Source: Leisingera caerulea DSM 24564 (lineage in GTDB: Bacteria; Pseudomonadota; Alphaproteobacteria; Rhodobacterales; Rhodobacteraceae). From it: a DNA stretch of 64,000 bases. The first letter of the stretch is position 1. Every line of letters starts with the position of its first letter. The notes under the pieces were generated by a model that saw only the letters and a program-made list of their open reading frames with translations, ran no database searches and had not been told where the DNA came from. Made by a program: the position numbers and the translations under genes. The stretch spans positions 1,187,217 to 1,251,216 of the forward strand of contig NZ_KI421513.1 in NCBI RefSeq assembly GCF_000473325.1, written 5' to 3'. This document shows, piece by piece, positions 33,707-41,810 of the stretch.

Positions 33707-35062
33707 TCAGGACGCCCGGCTGTAACGCACCCCTTCCGGCACATGGGCATCAAAGCTGCTGGCAATGATCCGGGTCAGCGGGCGGCCCTCGGGGAGGATC
33801 TCCAGCGCTTCCGCGTCCAAGTTCACCAGATCCCCAAAGCGGGCTGCGATCTGAGCCAGGTCTGCATCCAGACTTGCTGCCAGATCTCCAAAGCGTTGCC
33901 GCAGCTCTGTCCGGTCCAGCCGGAACTCACACATCAGCATCTCGATTGCACGGCCGCGGAGCAAATCCTCCTGGCTCATCACATGGCCGCGCGCGCCGGT
34001 CAGCTGGCCGGCCTCAACCCGCTGCACATAAGCTGGCGTGGCCGCGGCGTTCTGGATGTAGCCGCCGGCAAAGCGGGAGATCGACGATGCACCAAAGCCG
34101 ATCAGCGTCGGGCAGGTGTCATCGGTGTAGCCCTGGAAATTCCGGCGCAAATGGCCGGTGCGGGCAGCCACCTCCAGCCCGTCGCCGGGTTTGGCGAAAT
34201 GGTCGATACCAATCGCGGCAAAACCCGCCGCCGCGAATTTCTCCGCCGCCAGCCCGGCCAGATGATAGCGCGCCAGATCATCCGGCAGCGTCTCTTCCTT
34301 GATCAGCTTCTGCCGCTTGGCCACCCAAGGCACATGCGCGTAACCGAACAGCGCCAGCCGGTCAGGATCCAGGCTCAGCACCTTCTCCACCGTGTCCGCC
34401 ATCCGCGCCTGCGTCTGATGCGGCAGGCCGTAGACCAGATCGGCATTCAGGGAACTGATCCCCGCTGCCCGCAGATCCTCGACGCAGGCCTTAGTCACCT
34501 CAAACGGCTGCGCCCGGCCGATTGCCTGCTGCACCAGCGCATCGAAGTCCTGGATGCCGATGCTGGCACGGTTCATGCCTTCCTCCGCCAGCGCCGCGAT
34601 TTTGTCCCGGTCGACCATGGTCGGGTCGATCTCCACTGAGAACTCCCAGTCTTCAGTCTGTGGAAAAACCGCTTTCACTGCCTGCGCCAGCCGGTGAATC
34701 AAGGCGGGCGGCAATATGGTCGGCGTGCCGCCGCCCCAATGCATCCGCCCCATCCGCAAGCCTTTGGGCAGAAGCGGCGCCACCAGCTTCAGCTCCTGCT
34801 CCAGCGTGCCGATATAGCTCTCGACCGGACTCAGCGTCTGGGTTCCTTGCGTCCGGCAGGCGCAGAACCAGCACAGCCGCTCGCAGAACGGGATATGCAG
34901 GTAGACCGAAACCGGCACATCCGGATCCAGCGCCTGCAGCTCGCGGGCCTGCTCCGCAGCACCAACTGCTGCAGAAAACACCGGCGCGGTCGGATAAGAG
35001 GTGTAGCGGGGCACCCGGCTGTCAAACAGCCCAAGGGCTTGGAGGCGGTCAATCTGTTTCAT
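33707..35062 (-). CDS. hemN: Oxygen-independent coproporphyrinogen III oxidase
   Basis: HemN is a radical-SAM enzyme that makes protoporphyrinogen IX without oxygen. The 451-residue protein has the cluster motif Cys60-x3-Cys64-x2-Cys67 plus Cys69 (PFCERLCWFCAC). It also shows the MHWGGGTPT SAM-binding stretch, IGIQDF and NADLVYGLPHQT, and the C-terminal HemN domain with MCEFRLDR. Length fits true HemN rather than HemW. Placement beside nirKV fits haem supply under low oxygen. The start has AGGAAA 6 nt upstream. Confidence 0.95.
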   Translation of the reverse strand: MKQIDRLQALGLFDSRVPRYTSYPTAPVFSAAVGAAEQARELQALDPDVPVSVYLHIPFCERLCWFCACRTQGTQTLSPVESYIGTLEQELKLVAPLLPKGLRMGRMHWGGGTPTILPPALIHRLAQAVKAVFPQTEDWEFSVEIDPTMVDRDKIAALAEEGMNRASIGIQDFDALVQQAIGRAQPFEVTKACVEDLRAAGISSLNADLVYGLPHQTQARMADTVEKVLSLDPDRLALFGYAHVPWVAKRQKLIKEETLPDDLARYHLAGLAAEKFAAAGFAAIGIDHFAKPGDGLEVAARTGHLRRNFQGYTDDTCPTLIGFGASSISRFAGGYIQNAAATPAYVQRVEAGQLTGARGHVMSQEDLLRGRAIEMLMCEFRLDRTELRQRFGDLAASLDADLAQIAARFGDLVNLDAEALEILPEGRPLTRIIASSFDAHVPEGVRYSRAS

Positions 35063-35279
35063 GACTTTCCTATGCCCCTTTTACGAATCCGCCACTTTGC
35101 GCAGGATCAAACCGGCACCCGGAATTCCTGAAGAGTGGATCTCTGGCCCTTCCCGGCAACACACTGGAATTAATCGGGAAAACTGTTCTCTGGCATAATT
35201 TCAGGAAAATCGCCAGGGACGCACATTTTCCATTTGACGCTGCCTGCGACTCCGCTTATACGCCCTCCTCACGACACCT

Positions 35280-35366
35280 GCCCAGGTGGCGGAATTGGTA
35301 GACGCGCTAGCTTCAGGTGCTAGTGTCCGTATGGACGTGGAGGTTCGAGTCCTCTCCTGGGCACCA
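35280..35366 (+). tRNA. tRNA-Leu (CAG)
   Basis: An 87-nt class II tRNA. Acceptor arm GCCCAGG pairs with CCTGGGC; the D arm has GGCGGAATTGGTAGACGC. The anticodon loop TTCAGGT lies between CTAGC and GCTAG, giving anticodon CAG. A variable arm and GGTTCGAGTCC follow, and the 3' CCA is encoded. It decodes CUG, the main leucine codon here. Confidence 0.97.
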
Positions 35367-35463
35367 TTCCCCTCTAATCTAAAATCTGCACGCAGAATCG
35401 CGGTCTTCGCGCGATACTGAAAGTATGAGCGCCCGCCGTTTCCGGCAGGCGCAGGGGCAGACC

Positions 35464-36951
35464 TCAGGCCGCCCGATATTGCGGTGCCGTTGCCAGGAAC
35501 CGGCCATAGGCACTGGCGTCCGGCGGCGCGAATTGCTCCACTAACGGATTCGGCCGCTTCCACTGCGTTGCCCCCATATCCATCAGCAGCTCATCGAAGT
35601 GCTTGAAATGGAACGGCGCAGAGCACAGCCCGCCATAGATTTGCGCCGCCGGACGCTCCTTGCGGCGCCAATCGAGCATCATCTGGATGTTGTCCTCCAT
35701 TTGCTCCCGCGTGGGCTGCCGCGCCAGCTGGCCGTCTGCATAGCGGACCAGCCAGTTTGCCACCATCTCCGCCGACAGAATCGTGCAGAAGCTGGAATTG
35801 AAACCGACAAATCCCATCTCCGGCAGGTCAGGGTTCACCGCCAGACGGTAGGTCCGGTACTGGCCGTCCGCCTCGATCAGCTTGTCCAGGTGCTGCTGCG
35901 CCAGATAGGGAATACCCAGCTTCCAGCCGACCGCCGAGATCACCAAATCAGCGCCGATTCTCTCACCGTTTTCCAGCACGATTTCATCACCCTCATACCG
36001 CGAGAAGGTGGTGTGGTGCGGAATGATTGAACCGTCCTTGAAGCCCTCAAACAGGCCCGGTGTCACGATCGGGACCGAGCAGGAGACGTCTTTCTCGATC
36101 GGCACATCGGGAACCATGTCCCATTTCTTCAGCCCCAGCTGCATCTTCAACAGCGCCTCGAGACCGCGGAAATTGGCCCAGATCAGCGGCTTGGCGAGGC
36201 CATAGAAGGCCTTGTGCAGCCAGCTGCGGCCCCAGCCGTTGAACTGCACCTCCTGCGCCCGCATGTAGAGCAGCTTCTTGAAGTTGATGCCGCCGACAAA
36301 ATACGGCACCCGCCAGACATTCTGCCGGTAAACGAGATGCACCTGTTTGGCGCCGTTCTGCGCCGCGTTCACCGCCACATCGGTGGCAGATTTGGAGCCG
36401 CCCAGCACCACCACCCGCTTACCGCGCGCGTGTTCCGGGTCCAGATATTCAGAGGAGTGCATCACCTCCCCGCCCTGCGCGGTGAAGACCTCCTGCCCCG
36501 GATGGGTCAGGATGTTCTTCTCGGAAAACTGCCCGGTGCAAACCACGGCAAAATCCACGTCCTGCACCCGGGTCTCGCCGCCTGTCTCTATCACCAGCCG
36601 CCAGCCCGGCTGCCCGTCCGGGCGCCGGTCCATCTCCAGCACATTGGTGTTCAGCTGGAACAGCCGGTGCAGATCATGCTTGTCCGCATAGGAATGCAGA
36701 TAGGCATGCACTTGCGGCCCCTTGGGCCATTCCGGGTAATCTTCCGGCATCGGGTGATCTGTATAACAGTACAGTTCCTTGGGAGATTGCGTCTGCACCC
36801 CCGGATAAGAGCGCGAAAGCTCCCACACGCCGCCCAAGTCATGGCTGCGCTCATAGCCTAGAACCTGATGCCCCTTTTCGGCAAAGGCCTTGGCCGCGGC
36901 CAGCCCGCTTACGCCGCCGCCAATTACGGCGACCGTCTTGCGTTTTACCAT
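35464..36951 (-). CDS. Flavin-containing monooxygenase
   Basis: The 495-residue protein begins with an FAD-binding Rossmann motif (VAVIGGGVSGLAAAKAFAEKG) and has a second dinucleotide site near residue 185 (VVVLGGSKSATDVAV) for NADPH, preceded by HSSEYLD at the position of the FMO signature. Its class oxygenates small nucleophilic or carbonyl substrates; the substrate cannot be read from the sequence. It is 11 nt downstream of a cupin gene on the same strand, so the two are co-expressed. A divergent AraC-type regulator follows upstream and probably controls both. Candidate activities include Baeyer-Villiger or amine oxidation. Confidence 0.85.
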   Translation of the reverse strand: MVKRKTVAVIGGGVSGLAAAKAFAEKGHQVLGYERSHDLGGVWELSRSYPGVQTQSPKELYCYTDHPMPEDYPEWPKGPQVHAYLHSYADKHDLHRLFQLNTNVLEMDRRPDGQPGWRLVIETGGETRVQDVDFAVVCTGQFSEKNILTHPGQEVFTAQGGEVMHSSEYLDPEHARGKRVVVLGGSKSATDVAVNAAQNGAKQVHLVYRQNVWRVPYFVGGINFKKLLYMRAQEVQFNGWGRSWLHKAFYGLAKPLIWANFRGLEALLKMQLGLKKWDMVPDVPIEKDVSCSVPIVTPGLFEGFKDGSIIPHHTTFSRYEGDEIVLENGERIGADLVISAVGWKLGIPYLAQQHLDKLIEADGQYRTYRLAVNPDLPEMGFVGFNSSFCTILSAEMVANWLVRYADGQLARQPTREQMEDNIQMMLDWRRKERPAAQIYGGLCSAPFHFKHFDELLMDMGATQWKRPNPLVEQFAPPDASAYGRFLATAPQYRAA

Positions 36952-36962
36952 GTCCGCCTCCC

Positions 36963-37406
36963 TTATTCCGACGGGGGCGGCAGGAATTCCACCTCATGCA
37001 GCGCCGACAGCCGAACCAATTCTTCCGGGTCGGTCACCCCATCCAGCGCGCCGAACAGATCGAACAGCTTGCGCGACGGCGCCACCCCGAACACGCAGGT
37101 GGCCTCAGCACCGGAGCGGTTGAAGATACCGTGCGCCACTCCCATCGGCATCCGCACCGTATCGCCCGGCCCGGCCTGATAAACGTCGCCGCCGAATTCC
37201 ACCTCCAGCGTGCCCTCCAGCATGGTGATCCACTCATCCTGGGTGGGGTGCACGTGCGGCGGCACAAAGGTGCCGTCCGGAATGACCGCGTGCCATATGA
37301 AAGCGTTTTCGCTGTGCAGCTTGGGCGTATAGGTGTGCCCCACGACATTCCAGGACAAGCCCTCCAGCCCGTCCGTCACCTTGGTGATTCCCTGATCCAG
37401 AGCCAT
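36963..37406 (-). CDS. Cupin-domain protein
   Basis: The 147-residue protein is a single cupin. Motif 1 has PPHVHPTQDEWITMLEGTLEVEFGG with two His and a Glu for metal binding, and motif 2 has PMGVAHGIFNRSG. The metal site looks intact, so it may be a small dioxygenase, isomerase or binding protein. It is translated with the flavin monooxygenase (11-nt gap), suggesting successive steps on one substrate. The ATG follows GGGAGGAAACT. Confidence 0.85.
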   Translation of the reverse strand: MALDQGITKVTDGLEGLSWNVVGHTYTPKLHSENAFIWHAVIPDGTFVPPHVHPTQDEWITMLEGTLEVEFGGDVYQAGPGDTVRMPMGVAHGIFNRSGAEATCVFGVAPSRKLFDLFGALDGVTDPEELVRLSALHEVEFLPPPSE

Positions 37407-37531
37407 AGTTTCCTCCCTTATCGCTCAATCAAGAAGCCTAGGGGCAGCGGTGGAAAAGGATTATCCAGAATGCGCAAAATAGCGCAGACCCGCGCGATTG
37501 CCTGAGTAGGGAACCGTGCTAGGCTGCACGG

Positions 37532-38617
37532 ATGACCAGGCAGCAGGCAGAATACAAGCGCGAGCCCTTGCGCGCGTGGCGGCAATTTCACAGCCGCGAC
37601 ATCGACGAGGCCCGCACCCTGGTCGCCCAGAAGTTCTGCGACCACCGCTTGCAGCCCGCCGGCAAAAGCTGCGGTTTCGGCACCCGCCACAACCATGTGC
37701 CCGGGCACAGCTTGTCCCTCAACTACCTGAGCTACGGCTCTGCCGTGCAGATAGACCCCGGCGAGCTGAATGATTTCTATCTCGTGCAGATGCCGCTGAA
37801 CGGCACCGCCAAGGTCGCCAACGGTGCTGCAGCGGTGGACTCGGATACCCGCCACGCCACCGTGCTCAACCCGACACGGGCAACCCAGATGACCTGGCAC
37901 GCCGACTGCCAGATGCTGCTTCTGCAAATCGACCGGGATGCACTGCACGGGTTTGCCGAGCGCGCCGCCGGGCTGCCGCTGTCCGAGCCGGTGGTCTTTG
38001 ACACCGCGGCACCGGTCGGCACCGGGCCTCTGCAGGGCTGGGCAAGGCAATTTATCGCCTGTGCCCGCGCCACCGACGCCCGGGCCGGTTTCGGCCACTG
38101 GAGCGCAATGCAGCAGCAGCTGATTGAGGAGCAGCTGATACTTGGCCTGCTGACCCTCCAGCAAAGCAATATCCGCCATCTTCTGACCCCGCGCACGCCT
38201 CAAGGCAGCAGCCTGCAGATCCGCCGAGCACAGGACTATATCCATGCAAACGCCGCTGAGCCGCTGACCGTCTCAGCCATCGCCGCCGAGGCCGGCTGCA
38301 GCATCCGCACCCTGCAAGCAGGCTTTCGCCAGCATTTCGGCCTGACACCGGTGGAATACCTGCGCGATCTGCGGTTGGACTTGGCCCGGTACCTGCTGCT
38401 GTCCCGTCCCGCGGAAACACCGGTCAGCTCTATTGCTTATGACAGCGGCTTTTCCCACTTGGGCCGTTTTTCCCAGCTCTACCGCGCCCGCTTTGGCGAG
38501 CTGCCCAGCGCCACCCGCGCAGCCTCGGGCTATCCGGAACAATCTGACTGCCCCCTTCTTCCCCGGAACATCATGAATAATCAGGAAGCCGGATCCAGTT
38601 TCCGGTATGGGTCTTAG
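37532..38617 (+). CDS. AraC-family transcriptional regulator
   Basis: The 361-residue protein has an N-terminal AraC-binding-like sensor region (about 20-210). A C-terminal double helix-turn-helix (about 232-330) carries PLTVSAIAAEAGCSIRTLQAGFRQHFGLTPVEYLRDLRLDLARYLL and the second-helix motif VSSIAYDSGFSHLGRFSQLYRARFGELPS. It is divergent from the cupin-monooxygenase pair across 125 bp that include the inverted repeat TGCGC-AAAATA-GCGCA (37471-37486). It probably activates that pair in response to its substrate. Confidence 0.92.
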   Translation: MTRQQAEYKREPLRAWRQFHSRDIDEARTLVAQKFCDHRLQPAGKSCGFGTRHNHVPGHSLSLNYLSYGSAVQIDPGELNDFYLVQMPLNGTAKVANGAAAVDSDTRHATVLNPTRATQMTWHADCQMLLLQIDRDALHGFAERAAGLPLSEPVVFDTAAPVGTGPLQGWARQFIACARATDARAGFGHWSAMQQQLIEEQLILGLLTLQQSNIRHLLTPRTPQGSSLQIRRAQDYIHANAAEPLTVSAIAAEAGCSIRTLQAGFRQHFGLTPVEYLRDLRLDLARYLLLSRPAETPVSSIAYDSGFSHLGRFSQLYRARFGELPSATRAASGYPEQSDCPLLPRNIMNNQEAGSSFRYGS

Positions 38618-38757
38618 ACGGAGTCAGAGCCATACAACTGCTACGAATTGCTGGCGGTTAAAGCCGGCGCAGGCATCGGCCCGAAAAACCGAGCATAACA
38701 CTTGCTCCAGATATCAATGGCCTATCTGTACCAATCCATTGATAATGGGTGATATTT

Positions 38758-38834
38758 TGGCGACCCCGGCAGGATTCGAACCTGCAACCTGCCCCTTAGG
38801 AGGGGGCTGCTCTATCCAGTTGAGCCACGGGGCC
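38758..38834 (-). tRNA. tRNA-Arg (CCT)
   Basis: A 77-nt tRNA on the minus strand. The acceptor GGCCCCG pairs with CGGGGTC (one G-U). The D arm has GGCTCAACTGGATAGAGC, the anticodon stem-loop is GCCCC-CTCCTAA-GGGGC with anticodon CCT, the T arm is GGTTCGAATCC, and CCA is encoded. It reads the AGG codon. Confidence 0.97.
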
Positions 38835-38980
38835 GCGTATGTTTACGCGATAGCAAATCCGTCCTGCGATCACAATGGGATGGGCGGGGCCAGCAGCTGA
38901 TTTGCCGCGCGCAGTTTCCATTGTGCAGCAGCAGATGTCTGCGCTAACCTGAATGCAGCAGTAATAAGAGGCTCAATAAC

Positions 38981-40006
38981 GTGACAACGGACAGCAAGCG
39001 CCCGCTCACCCTTCGCGATGTATCAGAGGCGACCGGTGTTTCCGAAATGACTGTGAGCCGCGTGCTGCGCAACCGCGGGGATGTGTCGGAGAAGACGCGC
39101 ACCAAAGTGCTGAGCGCCGCCAAGGAACTGGGCTATGTGCCCAACAAAATCGCGGGTGCGCTGGCCTCGAACCGGGTGAACCTGGTTGCGGTGATCATCC
39201 CGTCGCTGTCCAACATGGTGTTCCCCGAGGTGCTGACTGGCGTCAACAAGGTGCTGGAAAATACCGAGCTGCAGCCGGTTGTCGGCGTCACAGACTATCA
39301 GCCGGAAAAGGAGGAAAAGGTGCTGTACGAGATGCTCTCGTGGCGCCCCTCCGGCGTGATCATCGCGGGGCTTGAACATACCGAAGCCGCCCGTGCCATG
39401 CTGAACAGCGCCGGCATCCCAGTTGTTGAGATCATGGACACTGATGGCAAACCAGTGGACGCGATGGTCGGCATCTCCCACCGTCGTGCCGGCCGCGAAA
39501 TGGCCAAGGCGATCCTCAAGGCAGGCTACCGCCATATCGGCTTCATGGGCACCAAGATGCCGCTCGACCACCGCGCGCGGAAGCGGTTTGAAGGCTTTAC
39601 CGAAGCGTTGGCGAAAGAGGGCGTGGAGATCGAAGACCGCGAGTTTTATTCCGGCGGCTCGGCCTTGGCCAAGGGGCGCGAGATGACCCAGGCCATGCTG
39701 GAGCGCTCGCCGGAACTGGATTTTCTCTATTACTCCAACGACATGATCGGTGCAGGCGGCTTGCTGTACTTGCTGGATCAAGGCATCGACGTGCCGGGCC
39801 AGATCGGCCTCGCCGGTTTCAACGGCGTGGAGCTGTTGCAGGGCCTGCCGCGCAAGCTGGCCACCATGGATGCCTGCCGATTGGAAATCGGGCGCAAAGC
39901 GGCTGAGATTATCGCCGCACAGTTGGAAGACCCGGACGCAGAGATTGAATCCCACGTCACGCTGACCCCGACCATTTCTTATGGCGATACGCTGAAACGG
40001 CGCTGA
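38981..40006 (+). CDS. LacI-family transcriptional regulator
   Basis: The 341-residue protein has the LacI-type helix-turn-helix at residues 9-30 (TLRDVSEATGVSEMTVSRVLRN) with hinge helix NKIAGALAS, followed by a periplasmic-binding-like sensor domain (about 65-335). Overall it resembles gluconate-type GntR repressors, but no sugar gene is adjacent, so the ligand is unknown. The start is GTG. Its stop overlaps the next gene, a YcaQ-type glycosylase, by one base (TGATG), so the two are translated together. Confidence 0.9.
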   Translation: MTTDSKRPLTLRDVSEATGVSEMTVSRVLRNRGDVSEKTRTKVLSAAKELGYVPNKIAGALASNRVNLVAVIIPSLSNMVFPEVLTGVNKVLENTELQPVVGVTDYQPEKEEKVLYEMLSWRPSGVIIAGLEHTEAARAMLNSAGIPVVEIMDTDGKPVDAMVGISHRRAGREMAKAILKAGYRHIGFMGTKMPLDHRARKRFEGFTEALAKEGVEIEDREFYSGGSALAKGREMTQAMLERSPELDFLYYSNDMIGAGGLLYLLDQGIDVPGQIGLAGFNGVELLQGLPRKLATMDACRLEIGRKAAEIIAAQLEDPDAEIESHVTLTPTISYGDTLKRR

Positions 40007-41208
40007 TGGCGCTTCAGCGGCTCAGCAACCACAGCGCGCGGCGGCTGTTCCTGGACCGCCACGCGCTGCTGGAGCAACCCGCTGGCCCGGCAAAAGGTTC
40101 GGATCTGCTGGAGCTGATTCAGCGGCTTGGTTTCGTGCAGCTCGACAGCATCAATACAGTGGCGCGCGCCCATGACGTGATCCTTTATTCACGTCGGCCG
40201 GGCTACAGGTCAATGAACCTCAAACGGCTATACGAACAGGACCGCGGGTTGTTTGAGCATTGGACCCATGACGCCGCGATGATCCCGATGGCGTTTTACC
40301 CGCACTGGCATCTGAGGTTTCAGCGCGACACTGAGCTCTTGCGCAAACGCTGGCGCAATTGGCGGCGCGACGGGTTTGAGGCGCAGTTTGAAACCGTGCT
40401 GAACCACGTCCGCGACTACGGGCCGGTCAGTTCTTCCGACCTCGGCAAGGACGAGAAAAAGGGCTCTGGCGGCTGGTGGGACTGGCACCCGTCCAAAACC
40501 GCGCTGGAATACCTCTGGCGCTCCGGCGCGCTGACAGTTGTGGGGCGCGACGGGTTTCAGAAACGCTATGACCTGACGGAGCGCGTGATCGAGGAGTCTC
40601 TGCGCCCCGGAGCCCGCTGCGATGAAGCGGCAACAGTCAACTGGCTCTGCTCCGCTGCATTGGACCGGCTGGGCTTTGCCACATCGGGAGAGCTCGCCGC
40701 CTTTTGGGACACTGCCTCCCCGGCGGAAGCCAAGGCCTGGTGCGCGGAGCAGCTGCGCCGTGGTGAGCTGGAGGAGATCGAAGTCGCGCAGGCGGATGGC
40801 AGGTTGCGCAAGGTGTTCACCCGACCTGGCACGGTGGAGGAATCTGCGGAGCTGGGGCCGGCGCCGGGCCGGATGCGCGTGCTCAGCCCCTTTGATCCGG
40901 CCCTGCGCGACCGCAAGCGGGCCGAGCGGCTGTTCGGGTTCCACTACCGGATCGAGGTCTTCACCCCCGCTCCCAAACGGCAATACGGCTACTATGTCTT
41001 CCCGCTGCTGGAGGGCGAACGCCTTGCGGGCCGCATCGACATGAAAGCGGACCGCGACGCAGACTGCCTGCGTGTGACCGCCGTCTGGCCGGAGAAGGGT
41101 GTGAAATGGGGTACGGCCCGCATCAGGCGGCTGGAGGCGGAGCTGGACCGCGTGGCGCGGTTTGCAGGTGTCAGCGCAGTGGCGTTCTCTGATGGCTGGC
41201 TGCGCTGA
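40006..41208 (+). CDS. YcaQ/AlkX-type DNA glycosylase (winged-helix)
   Basis: The 400-residue protein belongs to the HTH_42 family of winged-helix DNA glycosylases that unhook interstrand crosslinks and remove alkylated bases. The catalytic Gln-x-Asp motif of the YcaQ branch is seen at Gln45-Leu46-Asp47 (FVQLDSINTVARAHD). EHWTHDAAMIP follows near residue 84, and a C-terminal LSPFDPALRDRKRAERLFGF..IEVFTP region completes the fold. It overlaps the LacI-type gene, a chromosomal partnership whose logic is not obvious. Confidence 0.88.
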   Translation: MALQRLSNHSARRLFLDRHALLEQPAGPAKGSDLLELIQRLGFVQLDSINTVARAHDVILYSRRPGYRSMNLKRLYEQDRGLFEHWTHDAAMIPMAFYPHWHLRFQRDTELLRKRWRNWRRDGFEAQFETVLNHVRDYGPVSSSDLGKDEKKGSGGWWDWHPSKTALEYLWRSGALTVVGRDGFQKRYDLTERVIEESLRPGARCDEAATVNWLCSAALDRLGFATSGELAAFWDTASPAEAKAWCAEQLRRGELEEIEVAQADGRLRKVFTRPGTVEESAELGPAPGRMRVLSPFDPALRDRKRAERLFGFHYRIEVFTPAPKRQYGYYVFPLLEGERLAGRIDMKADRDADCLRVTAVWPEKGVKWGTARIRRLEAELDRVARFAGVSAVAFSDGWLR

Positions 41209-41214
41209 CTGGCC

Positions 41215-41670
41215 TTACTCCGGCCGCAGCTGCGCTTCGATCACCTCCCGGTAGTCCTCGGGTGCGGCTTTGGCCGTGAATGTCTCAGGGGCGATGAAGA
41301 CGCAGACGAATTTGCCTTCAAAGCACAGCACCCCGTCCTGCCGCGCATTGACCCGGAAGGTTACCGACTTGCTGCCCAAGGCAGCCGGCCAGACCTCGCA
41401 CATCAGACGGTGCCGCGGCGTCACAGGGGACCGGAAGTCGATGCTCATATGCACAAATGGCGTTCCAGTGCCCCGGTCCAGTTCCATCTGATACCAGCCG
41501 TCACCGTCCAGGTGATGCTCCCACCAGGCGTCGATCGCTTCCAAGGCAAAGGCGGGCAGCCGCCCGGTATAGGCAATCCGCGCCGGGTCGCAATCGCCCC
41601 AGCCCACGCGGATTTCATGAGTGAATGTGTCTTGCCCTGCCATTTCCTGCCGCCCCGCGTAATTCCTCAT
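41215..41670 (-). CDS. Acyl-CoA thioesterase (4HBT, hotdog fold)
   Basis: The protein has the 4-hydroxybenzoyl-CoA thioesterase pattern FTHEIRVGWGDCDPARIAYTGRLPAFALEAIDAWW, with the catalytic-type Asp in GDCDPARI. It hydrolyses small aromatic or short acyl-CoA esters; the true substrate is unknown. I choose ATG 41670 (MRNYAGRQ), which has AGGATCCAA before it and gives 151 residues; an inner ATG at 41643 is a possible alternative. It is convergent with the YcaQ gene. Confidence 0.85.
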   Translation of the reverse strand: MRNYAGRQEMAGQDTFTHEIRVGWGDCDPARIAYTGRLPAFALEAIDAWWEHHLDGDGWYQMELDRGTGTPFVHMSIDFRSPVTPRHRLMCEVWPAALGSKSVTFRVNARQDGVLCFEGKFVCVFIAPETFTAKAAPEDYREVIEAQLRPE

Positions 41671-41810
41671 TTGGATCCTACCGGCGCGAGTCCGCGGTAT
41701 CAAACGGCACGGGCCGTCAGTACCGCTGCGTCACGAACCGGAGCGTTCGCGGCACAGGATCACATCCGGCAGCAAGCCCTCCCCCGCGCGAGGCGGGAGA
41801 GGGCGACGCA

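Noticed and set aside
35097..35110. FNR-like TTGCG-CAGG-ATCAA before hemN
   Set aside because: Two mismatches in one half-site, and an activating position would put the transcript start at the ATG itself, so it was not listed as a site.
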